This document shows, piece by piece, positions 16,098 to 25,343 of a DNA stretch of 64,000 nucleotides (positions are counted from its first letter, which is position 1; each line of letters opens with the position of its first letter). Below the pieces are notes generated by a model that worked only from the letters and a program-made list of their open reading frames with translations, was not told where the DNA came from and did not search any database. Source of the DNA: Marinomonas algicola (GTDB lineage Bacteria > Pseudomonadota > Gammaproteobacteria > Pseudomonadales > Marinomonadaceae); contig NZ_CP061941.1 of the NCBI RefSeq assembly GCF_014805825.1, positions 3,472,001-3,536,000 on the forward strand, read 5' to 3'. The position numbers and the translations under genes are program-made.

Positions 16098-17345
16098 ATG
16101 GGTTGTTTTTTGATGAGTATTTATTTATTAAACAACCCAATCATTCATAATAACTGGGGATGCGCTACATCTGTAGTTGAACTGTTTGGCTATAAAAACC
16201 CAGATAAAAAGCCTCTCGCTGAGGTTTGGATGGGTGCCCACCCAAAAGCACCGTCAAAACTAATTTTTAATGATAGCGAAACAGAGCTACACACCTATAT
16301 TAATCACGACCCTGTCAAAGTACTAGGGCAACGATGCTCAGATAAATTCAACAACAGGTTGCCTTTTTTATTTAAAATTTTATCTGCAAGCTCCCCTTTA
16401 TCGATACAAAGCCACCCTAAAAAAGATCAAGCACTAGCAGGTTGGAAAAAAGAAAATTCTCTCAATATTCCTTTAAACGCCCCCCATAGAAATTATAAAG
16501 ATGATAACCACAAACCAGAGCTTGTGTTTGCAGTTACAGAGTTTCACGCACTCAATGGCTTTAGAAGTTTTAGTGAAATCATAGATATTTTTGAGCGAGT
16601 TAAAGGCCCTATTCTATCACCGTTAGTTGATCGATTTTCAAACAATGTCACATCTAAAGGTCTACGGTTATTTTATGAAGCCCTAATGACCCACTCAGGA
16701 AAGACTATTTTGATCGCTGAAGTGATACGCAATATTCACATGGCAATAAGAGAACAACAAGATAAAAGGCGACTCCAAGCATATAGGCTTGTACTTGAAT
16801 TAATAGAATCGTATCCAGATGACATTGGTGTTTTAAGCCCTCTTTTAATCAATTATGTCATTTTACAACCGGGCGATGTCATGTTTATTAATTCAGGGAC
16901 CTTACACTCTTACCTAAAAGGCACAGCTCTTGAATTAATGGCTAATTCAGATAATGTTTTACGAGGAGGACTAACACCCAAGCACATAGACATTACTGAA
17001 TTATTGAACACTACCGTTTTCGAACCAATTGCATTTAACAGCATAAAAATACGCCCTCAAATCGAGAATAATCACAACGAATTGATTTTTCATACAGAAG
17101 CAGAAGACTTTCAGTTTAGAACGATCAAAGTGGAAAACCAAGACATTATTATACCAGTATCATCCGCTGAGATTTTATTCGTACTTTCTGGTGAAATTAG
17201 TATCAAAAGAAAATCAAAAAAAGCAGACCACAACAATAAGCATTTAATCGTTAGAGCTGGAGAAAGCTGTTTTATTTCAGCAGAAAATAAATACTATATA
17301 TTAAATGGCCAAGCAAAAGTTGCTCGTGCAGTCACTCCCTTGTAG
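16098..17345 (+). CDS. manA: Mannose-6-phosphate isomerase, type I
   Basis: ManA interconverts fructose-6-phosphate and mannose-6-phosphate, the entry to GDP-mannose. The 415-residue protein has the type I zinc-site motifs: SSPLSIQSHPKKDQA near 95-109, HKPELVFAVTEFHALNGF near 134-151, and the C-terminal catalytic loop INSGTLHSYLKGTALELMANSDN region near 265-285, followed by LRGGLTPKHIDI. The ATG at 16098 has AGAG nearby; an in-frame ATG at 16113 (MSIYLLNNP) would be the more usual N-terminus, so the start may be five codons too early. It is followed 42 bases later by manC on the same strand, so the two are probably one operon making GDP-mannose. Confidence 0.93.
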   Translation: MGCFLMSIYLLNNPIIHNNWGCATSVVELFGYKNPDKKPLAEVWMGAHPKAPSKLIFNDSETELHTYINHDPVKVLGQRCSDKFNNRLPFLFKILSASSPLSIQSHPKKDQALAGWKKENSLNIPLNAPHRNYKDDNHKPELVFAVTEFHALNGFRSFSEIIDIFERVKGPILSPLVDRFSNNVTSKGLRLFYEALMTHSGKTILIAEVIRNIHMAIREQQDKRRLQAYRLVLELIESYPDDIGVLSPLLINYVILQPGDVMFINSGTLHSYLKGTALELMANSDNVLRGGLTPKHIDITELLNTTVFEPIAFNSIKIRPQIENNHNELIFHTEAEDFQFRTIKVENQDIIIPVSSAEILFVLSGEISIKRKSKKADHNNKHLIVRAGESCFISAENKYYILNGQAKVARAVTPL

Positions 17346-17387
17346 CTCAAGCAGTCCACTTTATAAAAGAACTAATAGGATAAAGCA

Positions 17388-18803
17388 ATGATTTTACCTG
17401 TAATAATGTCTGGAGGCAGTGGCTCTCGGCTATGGCCCTTATCACGAAAACAACACCCTAAACAGTTTCTTTCTCTCGTTGGTGAAAACACCATGCTACA
17501 AGAAACTATATTGCGTTTGAACGGGTTAGAAACCCTTTCACCTTCGATCATTTGTAACAAAAACCATCGTTTTATCGTCGCAGAACAACTAAACGAAATT
17601 GACGCATTAGGCGGTGATATATTACTAGAACCTCAGGGACGCAATACAGCCCCAGCAGTGGCATTAGCCGCATTAAAAGCCATTAAAAAAGGCGCTGATC
17701 CACTATTGCTAGTATTGGCAGCAGACCATGTCATTACAGATGTAAACGCTTTTCATCTGGCGATTGCACAAGCTCAAAAATGTGCAGAAAAAGGACGACT
17801 AGTGACCTTTGGTATCGTACCGAATAAGCCCGAAACAGGTTATGGCTATATACTCAGTGGCCAGCAGATAGAAGGTAGTGATTGCTTATTAGTGGAAGAA
17901 TTTGTAGAAAAACCAAATTTAAAAACAGCAACCATCTATGTCGAGTCCGGAAAATATTTTTGGAACAGCGGCATGTTTTTATTTAAAGCCAGTGTATATA
18001 TACAAGAGCTTGAAAAATACCAACCAGATATTCTAACAGCTTGCAAAGCCTCTATAAAAAATGCAGTAACCGACTCCGAGTTTATCCGTGTCGATGCAGA
18101 ATCCTTTTTGCCATGCCCAGACGACTCAATAGACTATGCCATTATGGAGAAAACGGAGCATGCCGCTATGATACCTTTAAATGCAGGCTGGAGCGATGTC
18201 GGTTCCTGGTCATCTATATGGGAGGTAAAAACAAAAGACGCAAATAACAATGTAAACCGAGGTGACGTTAAAAGCATCGATACCAATAACTGTTTAATTG
18301 ACGCACGAGATAAATTGGTTGCCACTATTGGCATCAGTAATTTGATTATAGTAGAAACCAGCGACGCCGTCCTTGTTGCAGACCAATCTCGGGTACAAGA
18401 TGTCAAAAAAATAGTAGAAGAACTTAACAGAGAAAAACGCTTAGAGTCAGTACAACACAGAACCATTTATCGCCCTTGGGGGCATATCAACCTCTTACAA
18501 CGTGGTAAGCGTTATAAGTCTAAACAAATAACCATGAAGCCACATGCACGCTTATCACTACAGATGCACTATCATCGTGCTGAACATTGGATTGTGGTGT
18601 CGGGCACGGCAAAAGTACGTTGCGACGATAAAGAATCGTTAATAACCGAAAACCAATCAACCTATATTCCTATTGGCGCTGTGCATTCAATAGAAAACCC
18701 TGGCAGTATTCCATTAGTAATGATTGAAGTACAAACTGGCTCTTACATAGCCAAAGACGACATAGTGCGCCTAGAAGATTTATACGGTTTTGATAAAGAC
18801 TAA
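17388..18803 (+). CDS. manC: Mannose-1-phosphate guanylyltransferase / mannose-6-phosphate isomerase, copy 1
   Basis: This 471-residue type II bifunctional enzyme makes GDP-mannose from mannose-1-phosphate and GTP. The N-terminal nucleotidyltransferase shows SGGSGSRLWPLSRKQHPKQF near 9-28 and the sugar-binding FVEKPNLKTA near 172-181. The C-terminal cupin (about 360-465) carries RPWGHINLLQRG, KPHARLSLQMHYHRAEHW and IEVQTGSYIAKDDIVRLED. It follows manA by 42 bases. A second, clearly different manC lies at 54660-56147. Duplicate ManC genes are common where two polysaccharide modules have merged. Confidence 0.95.
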   Translation: MILPVIMSGGSGSRLWPLSRKQHPKQFLSLVGENTMLQETILRLNGLETLSPSIICNKNHRFIVAEQLNEIDALGGDILLEPQGRNTAPAVALAALKAIKKGADPLLLVLAADHVITDVNAFHLAIAQAQKCAEKGRLVTFGIVPNKPETGYGYILSGQQIEGSDCLLVEEFVEKPNLKTATIYVESGKYFWNSGMFLFKASVYIQELEKYQPDILTACKASIKNAVTDSEFIRVDAESFLPCPDDSIDYAIMEKTEHAAMIPLNAGWSDVGSWSSIWEVKTKDANNNVNRGDVKSIDTNNCLIDARDKLVATIGISNLIIVETSDAVLVADQSRVQDVKKIVEELNREKRLESVQHRTIYRPWGHINLLQRGKRYKSKQITMKPHARLSLQMHYHRAEHWIVVSGTAKVRCDDKESLITENQSTYIPIGAVHSIENPGSIPLVMIEVQTGSYIAKDDIVRLEDLYGFDKD

Positions 18804-18974
18804 GCTCTAACTCGTCAAATACGAATAGGCATTTACAACTAATTGATACTGTTTTTATTGCATATCTCTTACCTAGGTTTTATTTATAATTAATACAAAA
18901 GAAATCAAAGTGTTTTAAAAGCTATAGTTGATATCGTTTCATATTTGGCTTTTTTAAATTAAAGGGGAATTAAC

Positions 18975-20630
18975 TTGTCACTAGATAATTACAGAATACT
19001 GATCAAAGGAATGTATGCTATTTTACTCTTCAGACTGCCAAGCTCGAAAGAAGTAGAATCTCATGTAAGTAATGGGCCGGCCAATGAAAGCATAAATAAT
19101 TTTATTAGCCGAAAAGCCATGTCAATAATTTCCTCTTCAGAAAAAACGAAGAAAGCAAATAAAAACCCGTTTCAATATTTTGACATAATGAATAAAGCGG
19201 ATTTGAAAGATCTTAACCACTTGCTAGATCAGTATCTTGATAAAACAAATGATGCAGAGAATTTCTTTTATGTAGAAGTAAAAGCGTTATTAGGTGAAGT
19301 CGAAGTTGATCAGGCATGTGAAATCTATGCTCAACTAAGCCAAGTGAAAAACAACAATATTTCACAGATAAGTAAGGCTCGTTTAATTAAATATAAAAGC
19401 AAAAATGAAGATGAGTTTTCATTAGAGAAAAGGAAGTTTATTCAACAATATGAAAAAAAAATGAGTTCAGCAGAACTTTTTCAGAAAGAACAAGATATGA
19501 CTGAAAGCGCAGTGACCCTTTCTCAGTTGAGAAGATTTAGGAGCGATATGCTAAGGAGCTCGGATGTAATGTCTGATGCACTTGGTGATTACATTATAGA
19601 CAGCTATGAGAAGCATACTTCCAAAGAACTGATTGATATTTTTAGTTCGGCGTTGATTCTTAAAAATTTTTCTAAATTAGATATTGAAATATTAGCAGAC
19701 TATTTAAAGAAAATATTAGAATTAAAAATAACAAAACAAACTGACTCGAAAATCAATCTTCCTGTAATTATTACAGGAGGTTTTTTATTCTCTGGCTCAA
19801 GCGCAATTTATGATTATTTTAGAACCTTCTCTGGCGTCTCAGTTATAGAAATGGGGCAGAAAGAAGTCGAGAATCCATTGGTTGGAGCTTATTATAGAGC
19901 AACTAAAGCTAACACAGATAGACAGAGTGTATTAGATTTTTACTTAAAGTACCTTCTTAATCTCTTTACTCCAAAAAATCATGATCATTTAAATTTAAAG
20001 CGACCAACTTTTAGTTTTTTCGAACGTTCTAGATTTGGACTCTCACCTATAGATTTAAGCACCTATATAGAACACTTAGATGTGTTGATATCAGGAGTGC
20101 TGAGTAACGAGATTACCGTACAAAGGCAGGCTTTATCGTTATTTTTAAAAGGCTTTTCCTCTAGTATTAACAATCAACCAGAATTTTTACTCCTTAACCA
20201 ATCCCCTTCAATAATGGGTATACAAGCAATTAATGCTTTACCTTTAGACTCTAAATGTGTCGTAGTTTATCGTGACCCGAGAGATCAATTTGTCGATCAA
20301 GTTAACCATGGCGCTTTGAACTTTGGAAAATATCGAGATGTTAATGGCTTTATTGAAAAATTTAGGGCAGATAGACTAAGTTACCTTGCAAAAAAAGAGA
20401 ACGAGTGCAACTCATACCACTTTGTAGAAACCTATTTTGAAGATTTTATTCTTTCTGAATCAGAGCGTAGACGTGTATGTAATGAACTGAATCTTAGCTT
20501 TGAGAACAGTACGCGCTTCTTTAACCCGGAAGTATCGAAAAAAAATATCGGTATCTATAAAGACTGGCATAATCAGAGTGATATATTGGCGATTGAATCA
20601 GAACTAAAAGACTATTTTTGGGGTTCTTGA
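18975..20630 (+). CDS. Sulfotransferase-like protein, 551 aa
   Basis: Residues from about 260 onward resemble a sulfotransferase: VIITGGFLFSGSSAIYDYF looks like the 5'-phosphosulfate loop, and VVYRDPRDQFVDQVNHG near 435-451 looks like the 3'-phosphate-binding strand-helix with the usual RDPRD. The first 260 residues are helical, charged and not recognised. No signal or membrane segment is seen. The start is a TTG at 18975 with AAAGGGGAA about eight bases upstream; no equally good ATG exists nearby. The gene is AT-rich compared with manC before it. It lies immediately upstream of the phosphoramidate-type cassette, so an alternative role as another phospho-group or decoration transferase cannot be excluded. 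Confidence 0.6.
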   Translation: MSLDNYRILIKGMYAILLFRLPSSKEVESHVSNGPANESINNFISRKAMSIISSSEKTKKANKNPFQYFDIMNKADLKDLNHLLDQYLDKTNDAENFFYVEVKALLGEVEVDQACEIYAQLSQVKNNNISQISKARLIKYKSKNEDEFSLEKRKFIQQYEKKMSSAELFQKEQDMTESAVTLSQLRRFRSDMLRSSDVMSDALGDYIIDSYEKHTSKELIDIFSSALILKNFSKLDIEILADYLKKILELKITKQTDSKINLPVIITGGFLFSGSSAIYDYFRTFSGVSVIEMGQKEVENPLVGAYYRATKANTDRQSVLDFYLKYLLNLFTPKNHDHLNLKRPTFSFFERSRFGLSPIDLSTYIEHLDVLISGVLSNEITVQRQALSLFLKGFSSSINNQPEFLLLNQSPSIMGIQAINALPLDSKCVVVYRDPRDQFVDQVNHGALNFGKYRDVNGFIEKFRADRLSYLAKKENECNSYHFVETYFEDFILSESERRRVCNELNLSFENSTRFFNPEVSKKNIGIYKDWHNQSDILAIESELKDYFWGS

Positions 20631-20743
20631 AGACTGTTTTGATGTTACGCTAAATCGATGGTTTTTATAAAAGTGAATTAATAGCTTTTCTATAGGGAAT
20701 ATTTTATTTGGAAAAGTTTAATGAAATAGTTTTGAGGATTTTA

Positions 20744-23700
20744 ATGAATAATTTAGTCATATTAGGTGCAGGAAAACCCTTAGTTGGTGACAGTAATCCC
20801 GCCATTAGAAAAGCGTCTTACAATATAAAGGTTACCGATTGGATTCTGCATACGACCGCTTTTTTGGTTGATAAAGTAACCTTTGTGGCGGGGTATCAGG
20901 TTGAAGAGATTGTAGACAAATACCCAGATTTCACCTATGTGACTAACCATAATTGGCATAACACAGGAGCAGCAGAATCTCTACTTTTAGCCTGTGGAGA
21001 TATTAATGGAGAGGTTTATGTTTCATACGGTGACATTGTTTACCGTAAGAGCTTAGTAAAAAAAATAGCCACCTCTGATGCGGATGTGAGTGTGGCAATC
21101 GATAAAAAATGGAAACAGAGATATGCCAATAGAACCGCTGAAGATATAGAAATATGTGAAAAAGTATGTCTAACTGAGGAAAAAGTACATCGATTAGGTA
21201 GCGATATTCCAGTAGAAATGGCGAGTGCTGAATTTATTGGCTTCCTGAAATTTAGCCCTCAAGTGATAGAGTATCTTAAAAACTGCCGTCCAGAGTTACC
21301 AAAGGACATTACCAAACTGCATTTAAGTGGTTTAATAGAGTTTTTAAGAATGAAAGGCTTTGATATACAAGTATTTGATGCGGCAGGAGATTGGGCTGAA
21401 CTTAATGAGCCAGCAGATTTAGCTCATTTTGTTATGGGGACTAAAGCGCAAACCTTGAAACGCCTTCAAAGCGTAGTCCATAAGAGCCGTATTGAAGATC
21501 AGGTAAGCTTTACCGTATCTGAATGGCGTGTGGCGGCGACTCAGATTACGCAAAAAATACAAGAAGCCTTCAATGATAACCGGTTAGTCGTTCGTAGCAG
21601 CGCTTTGTCTGAAGATGGTTTTTCTAGTGCGAATGCTGGTGCTTATACCAGTGTGCTTAGAGTCGATTGCTCTCAGCTTTCCGCCATCCAACACGCCGTA
21701 GAGGAAGTGATTTCTTCTTATCCCGACAATAATCCAGCCAATCAAGTATTGGTTCAGCCAATGGTAAATGATGTTGTTGCAAGCGGCGTCGCGTTCACTC
21801 GTACTTTAGATCATGGAGCGCCCTATTATGTGATTAATTATGACGATGTGACTCGCAGCACTGAATCTATTACGAGTGGGGCCAGCCGTGAACACAAGAC
21901 CTTGTTAATGCATCGAAATAGTCTTCATTTGTTAGATGCTGTGCCCGATGTAGTTAAAAATTTAATTCCAGCAATGGCTGAAATTGAATCTTTGCTTGAC
22001 TTTGACTCCTTAGACATTGAATTTGCAATCAGCCAAAAAGGCCGTGTTCATATACTTCAGGTACGACCGATTGCGGTATTGCATGAACTAAAAGAAGAGG
22101 ATGACTCCAATATTCAGGAAATGCTTGCTCATGCAGTCGCAAGGTTCGAGGATCTGCAAACAAGTACACCGTTTGTTGTTGGCAAATCGGCTTATTTTGG
22201 CGTAATGCCTGATTGGAATCCGGCCGAAATCATAGGTACCAAACCTAGCAGGATGTCCATTAGTTTATATAAAGAACTCATCATGGATTCAAATTGGGCG
22301 ACACAGCGAGCTGAATACGGTTATCGAGACGTTCGACCTCAGCCCCTACTAACCTCTTTTGCGGGCCACCCCTATGTGGACATTCGAGCCAGTTTTAACT
22401 CTTTTGTTCCAGCAAATTTAGGTGATTCACTGGCTACTCGACTAGTGGACTTTTACCTCAAGCACTTGGCAGAAAACCCTCATTTGCACGATAAAGTGGA
22501 GTTTGATGTAGTGCCTACTTGCTATGGTCTGGATTTTGATAGATGGAAAACGCGCTTAACTGAAAAAGGTGGTTTCAGCCTTGATGATATCAGTCAACTT
22601 GAGAATGGATTGAAGAGCATTACACGCAATGCCTTTAAACGCACGACTAACGATTTGTCGTCGATTTCTATACTTAAAGATCGTTTTGAGAAAATAAGTA
22701 CGTCCAATTTACCTCCTCTTAATAAAGCCCTCGTATTACTTGAAGATTGCAAGCGATATGGTACTTTAGTTTTTGCCCATTTAGCCCGTAGTGCGTTTGT
22801 TGCTGTGACCCTACTTAAGTCAGCTGTTAACCGTAATATTATTACTCAGGCGGCGGCGGATAGCTTCCTTGGCTCTATTCGTACTGTGACACATCAATTT
22901 ACAGAAAATGCGACAGACACAGCGCTTGGCAATATGTCTTGGGAAGACTTTGTCACAAAATACGGTCATTTACGACCAGGAACCTATGATATTTCTTCTC
23001 CATGTTACCGAGATGACCCTGAGCACTTCTTAGTTCCAATCGTCGAGCGTGCCAAACAATCACCTCAATCCTCTCATGTGTTAGATAGTCAGCAGTGGGA
23101 TAGGGTTAAAGCAGATTTTCTTCAGGCTTTAGTAGATGAAGAATTGGTGAGTTCATCAAATTCTATTGAACAATTTATGCGTGATGCTATTGAAGGACGA
23201 GAGTATGCAAAGTTTATATTCAGCCGTAACCTTTCAGCGGCACTCGACTGTTTGGTCGTTTACGGCGAATCTCTAGGTTTGTCAAGGGACGATCTATCCT
23301 ATATAGATATCGCTGACTTAATGCATTGCCAATCGGGTACTGGACTACTGACCAATGATGGAGCTCAAGAGCTGAAACGCCTTGCGGAACTAGGTAAAGC
23401 CACCCACAAATTAACCAGTACAATTGAATTACCACCACTAATTACCCAATCATCAGATTTCTGTGTTTTTCTTTACCCTAATACAGAAGCCAATTTTGTT
23501 GGTTCAGGTAAGATAAGAAGTGAGTGTGTAGATCTACAATTGAGTACGGAGGCTAATGCTCTCAACCTTAGTGGTAAAATTGCGCTTATTCCGCAAGCTG
23601 ATCCAGGCTATGATTGGCTATTTGGTCAGAATATTGCTGGTTTAATAACCATGTATGGAGGGGCGAACTCTCACATGGCAATCCGTTCGGCGGAGTTTGG

Positions 23701-23806
23701 GCTGCCAGCGGCCATTGGTGTTGGAGAAACAAAATATGCCAGCCTTGCTTTGGCTCAAGTGCTTGAACTAGATGCAGGTAATCGACGTATTCAGGTGATT
23801 CGATGA
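20744..23806 (+). CDS. Nucleotidyltransferase fused to a PEP-synthase-like glutamine kinase (Cj1418-like)
   Basis: This 1020-residue fusion begins with a nucleotidyltransferase-like domain (about 1-240, NNLVILGAGKPLVG and VYVSYGDIVYRKSL). An ATP-grasp domain like that of PEP synthase follows (about 255-450; VVRSSALSEDGFSSANAGAY, HILQVRPIAV). At the C-terminus is a swivelling phosphohistidine domain with GGANSHMAIRSAEFGLPAAI and His near 977. The kinase part resembles Campylobacter Cj1418, which phosphorylates L-glutamine via phosphohistidine in O-methyl phosphoramidate synthesis. I chose ATG 20744, with GAGG seven bases upstream, over an in-frame TTG at 20708. The stop overlaps the next gene (ATGA), and the order kinase, amidohydrolase, cytidylyltransferase supports the role. 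The extra N-terminal domain has a degraded nucleotide loop and an unknown purpose. Confidence 0.75.
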   Translation: MNNLVILGAGKPLVGDSNPAIRKASYNIKVTDWILHTTAFLVDKVTFVAGYQVEEIVDKYPDFTYVTNHNWHNTGAAESLLLACGDINGEVYVSYGDIVYRKSLVKKIATSDADVSVAIDKKWKQRYANRTAEDIEICEKVCLTEEKVHRLGSDIPVEMASAEFIGFLKFSPQVIEYLKNCRPELPKDITKLHLSGLIEFLRMKGFDIQVFDAAGDWAELNEPADLAHFVMGTKAQTLKRLQSVVHKSRIEDQVSFTVSEWRVAATQITQKIQEAFNDNRLVVRSSALSEDGFSSANAGAYTSVLRVDCSQLSAIQHAVEEVISSYPDNNPANQVLVQPMVNDVVASGVAFTRTLDHGAPYYVINYDDVTRSTESITSGASREHKTLLMHRNSLHLLDAVPDVVKNLIPAMAEIESLLDFDSLDIEFAISQKGRVHILQVRPIAVLHELKEEDDSNIQEMLAHAVARFEDLQTSTPFVVGKSAYFGVMPDWNPAEIIGTKPSRMSISLYKELIMDSNWATQRAEYGYRDVRPQPLLTSFAGHPYVDIRASFNSFVPANLGDSLATRLVDFYLKHLAENPHLHDKVEFDVVPTCYGLDFDRWKTRLTEKGGFSLDDISQLENGLKSITRNAFKRTTNDLSSISILKDRFEKISTSNLPPLNKALVLLEDCKRYGTLVFAHLARSAFVAVTLLKSAVNRNIITQAAADSFLGSIRTVTHQFTENATDTALGNMSWEDFVTKYGHLRPGTYDISSPCYRDDPEHFLVPIVERAKQSPQSSHVLDSQQWDRVKADFLQALVDEELVSSSNSIEQFMRDAIEGREYAKFIFSRNLSAALDCLVVYGESLGLSRDDLSYIDIADLMHCQSGTGLLTNDGAQELKRLAELGKATHKLTSTIELPPLITQSSDFCVFLYPNTEANFVGSGKIRSECVDLQLSTEANALNLSGKIALIPQADPGYDWLFGQNIAGLITMYGGANSHMAIRSAEFGLPAAIGVGETKYASLALAQVLELDAGNRRIQVIR

Positions 23807-24450
23807 GTAAACGTATTGGCATTACCCAACGTGTAGAGGTCACTGCTTCTTATGGAGAACGACGAGACTGTTTGGATCAACAATGGTTTCTACTCTTAGA
23901 GTCGTTAGGGTTTTTACCCGTTCCAGTCCCTAATAGTTTAATGGATGTATCTGCTTGGTGCCGATCCATGCAATTAGATGGATTTATTTTATCCGGAGGG
24001 AATGACTTGTCTCATTTACCAGGCGCAGCAAATTGTGCTCCAGATCGTGATCGTACAGAAAGCGCTCTTCTAGACTATGCTAGCCTAGAATGCTTACCCA
24101 TATTAGGTGTCTGTCGTGGAATGCAGTTTATCAATCATTATATGGGAGGCTCTTTATCTGCCGTTACTCAACACGCAGGTACTCGACACTTAGTTGAACC
24201 TATCGGTCACTCAGAAGTATTTAATGCCTATGCAGGACAAGCCGTTAATAGTTTTCATAATTGGGGAATTCCAAGCGGAAAATTGGGGAATAATTTGGTT
24301 TCTGAGATAGTTTCTCCAACTAAGGAGATTGAAGCTTACAGTCATGAAACCTTACCTTGGATAGGTATAATGTGGCACCCAGAGCGAGAGCAACCTTTTA
24401 GTAAATTAGACACAGCCCTTTTAACTAATCTATTTCGGAGTTTAGAGTGA
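23803..24450 (+). CDS. Class I glutamine amidotransferase-like hydrolase (Cj1417-like, gamma-glutamyl-CDP-amidate hydrolase candidate)
   Basis: The 215-residue protein has the class I glutamine amidotransferase fold of the C26 (PuuD-like) type. The nucleophile elbow LGVCRGMQF has Cys104, and MWHPERE supplies His192 and Glu194. Other hallmarks are FILSGGNDLSHL near 61-72 and NSFHNWG near 149-155. It overlaps both neighbours by four bases, which argues for tight coupling with the kinase and the cytidylyltransferase. In Campylobacter the equivalent enzyme removes glutamate from the CDP-activated glutamine phosphate to release cytidine diphosphoramidate. Fold and catalytic residues are clear; the specific substrate is inferred from gene order. 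Confidence 0.8.
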   Translation: MSKRIGITQRVEVTASYGERRDCLDQQWFLLLESLGFLPVPVPNSLMDVSAWCRSMQLDGFILSGGNDLSHLPGAANCAPDRDRTESALLDYASLECLPILGVCRGMQFINHYMGGSLSAVTQHAGTRHLVEPIGHSEVFNAYAGQAVNSFHNWGIPSGKLGNNLVSEIVSPTKEIEAYSHETLPWIGIMWHPEREQPFSKLDTALLTNLFRSLE

Positions 24451-25223
24451 AAGTAATTATCCTAGCCGCTGGTATGGGGTCACGACTTAGACCTTATACC
24501 AATGATATACCTAAATGTATGGTGCCTCTTGCAGGTAAGCCTATGTTGCACCGTCAATTAGAAGTGCTTCGTAATGCAGGCCTAAATGATATAACCATAG
24601 TCGGTGGTTACAAATATGAGTGCTTAAAGGGAAATAACACTCAGGTTGTATTTAATCAAAAATACGATATAACCAATATGGTTTATACTCTTTTCTGTGT
24701 CCAAGAACAGATGGTAAATGGTGAAGATATTTTGATTACCTATGGTGATATTGTATTTGAGCCTGAGGTTTTAAATAAGGTGCTCGACACTGAAGGTGAT
24801 GTGGTCTTAGGTGCGGACCTTTTTTGGCGTCGACTTTGGGAAATGCGTATGGATAACCCTTTATCCGATGCAGAAACCTTCAAAATGAAAGACACCAATC
24901 AAGTAATAGAACTGGGTAAGAAGCCAGATAGCTATGATGACGCTCAAGCGCAATATATGGGTATAATTAAAATCAATGCTAAATGCGTAGAGGCTCTAAA
25001 AGCGGTTTATAATCAAATGGATCAAAATGCCACCTATGATGGCCAAGATTTTAATAATATGTATATGACCAGTTTTATCCAGCATTTGATTGATATTGGC
25101 TGGGAAGTAAAAGCGGCCTTGGTAAAAAACGGTTGGATTGAAATTGATACAAATGATGAGCTAGACATTTATAATTCACACTATAACTCAGGGGCATTAG
25201 ACTCTATTGTTAGACTTACATAA
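24447..25223 (+). CDS. Nucleotidyltransferase (Cj1416-like CTP:phosphoglutamine cytidylyltransferase candidate)
   Basis: This 258-residue enzyme is a sugar-phosphate/choline-phosphate-type nucleotidyltransferase. It begins MKVIILAAGMGSRLRPYTND (nucleotide loop) followed by IPKCMVPLAGKPML, and has the metal-binding YGDIVFEPEVL near 92-102, and later YMGIIKINAKC. The start overlaps the amidohydrolase stop by four bases. In Campylobacter, Cj1416 transfers CMP from CTP to L-glutamine phosphate. The same three activities sit side by side here, so this assignment is favoured over a phosphocholine cytidylyltransferase, the nearest alternative from sequence alone. It has an intact nucleotide loop, unlike the domain fused to the kinase. 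Confidence 0.78.
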   Translation: MKVIILAAGMGSRLRPYTNDIPKCMVPLAGKPMLHRQLEVLRNAGLNDITIVGGYKYECLKGNNTQVVFNQKYDITNMVYTLFCVQEQMVNGEDILITYGDIVFEPEVLNKVLDTEGDVVLGADLFWRRLWEMRMDNPLSDAETFKMKDTNQVIELGKKPDSYDDAQAQYMGIIKINAKCVEALKAVYNQMDQNATYDGQDFNNMYMTSFIQHLIDIGWEVKAALVKNGWIEIDTNDELDIYNSHYNSGALDSIVRLT

Positions 25224-25343
25224 AATATAACCATTTATTTGGTTTAAGTAGAGTGTCTAACTTTAAAGTAGCCAGCTTTAATTAAAAATATTAATCGTGT
25301 GCTAAAACAATGCTTTATAAAGCAATATTAAAAGGGAAAAAAT

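Noticed and set aside
23803..24450. PuuD-type gamma-glutamyl-putrescine hydrolase
   Set aside because: The fold would fit, but no other putrescine-degradation gene is near, and the overlap with the kinase and cytidylyltransferase points to the phosphoramidate route.
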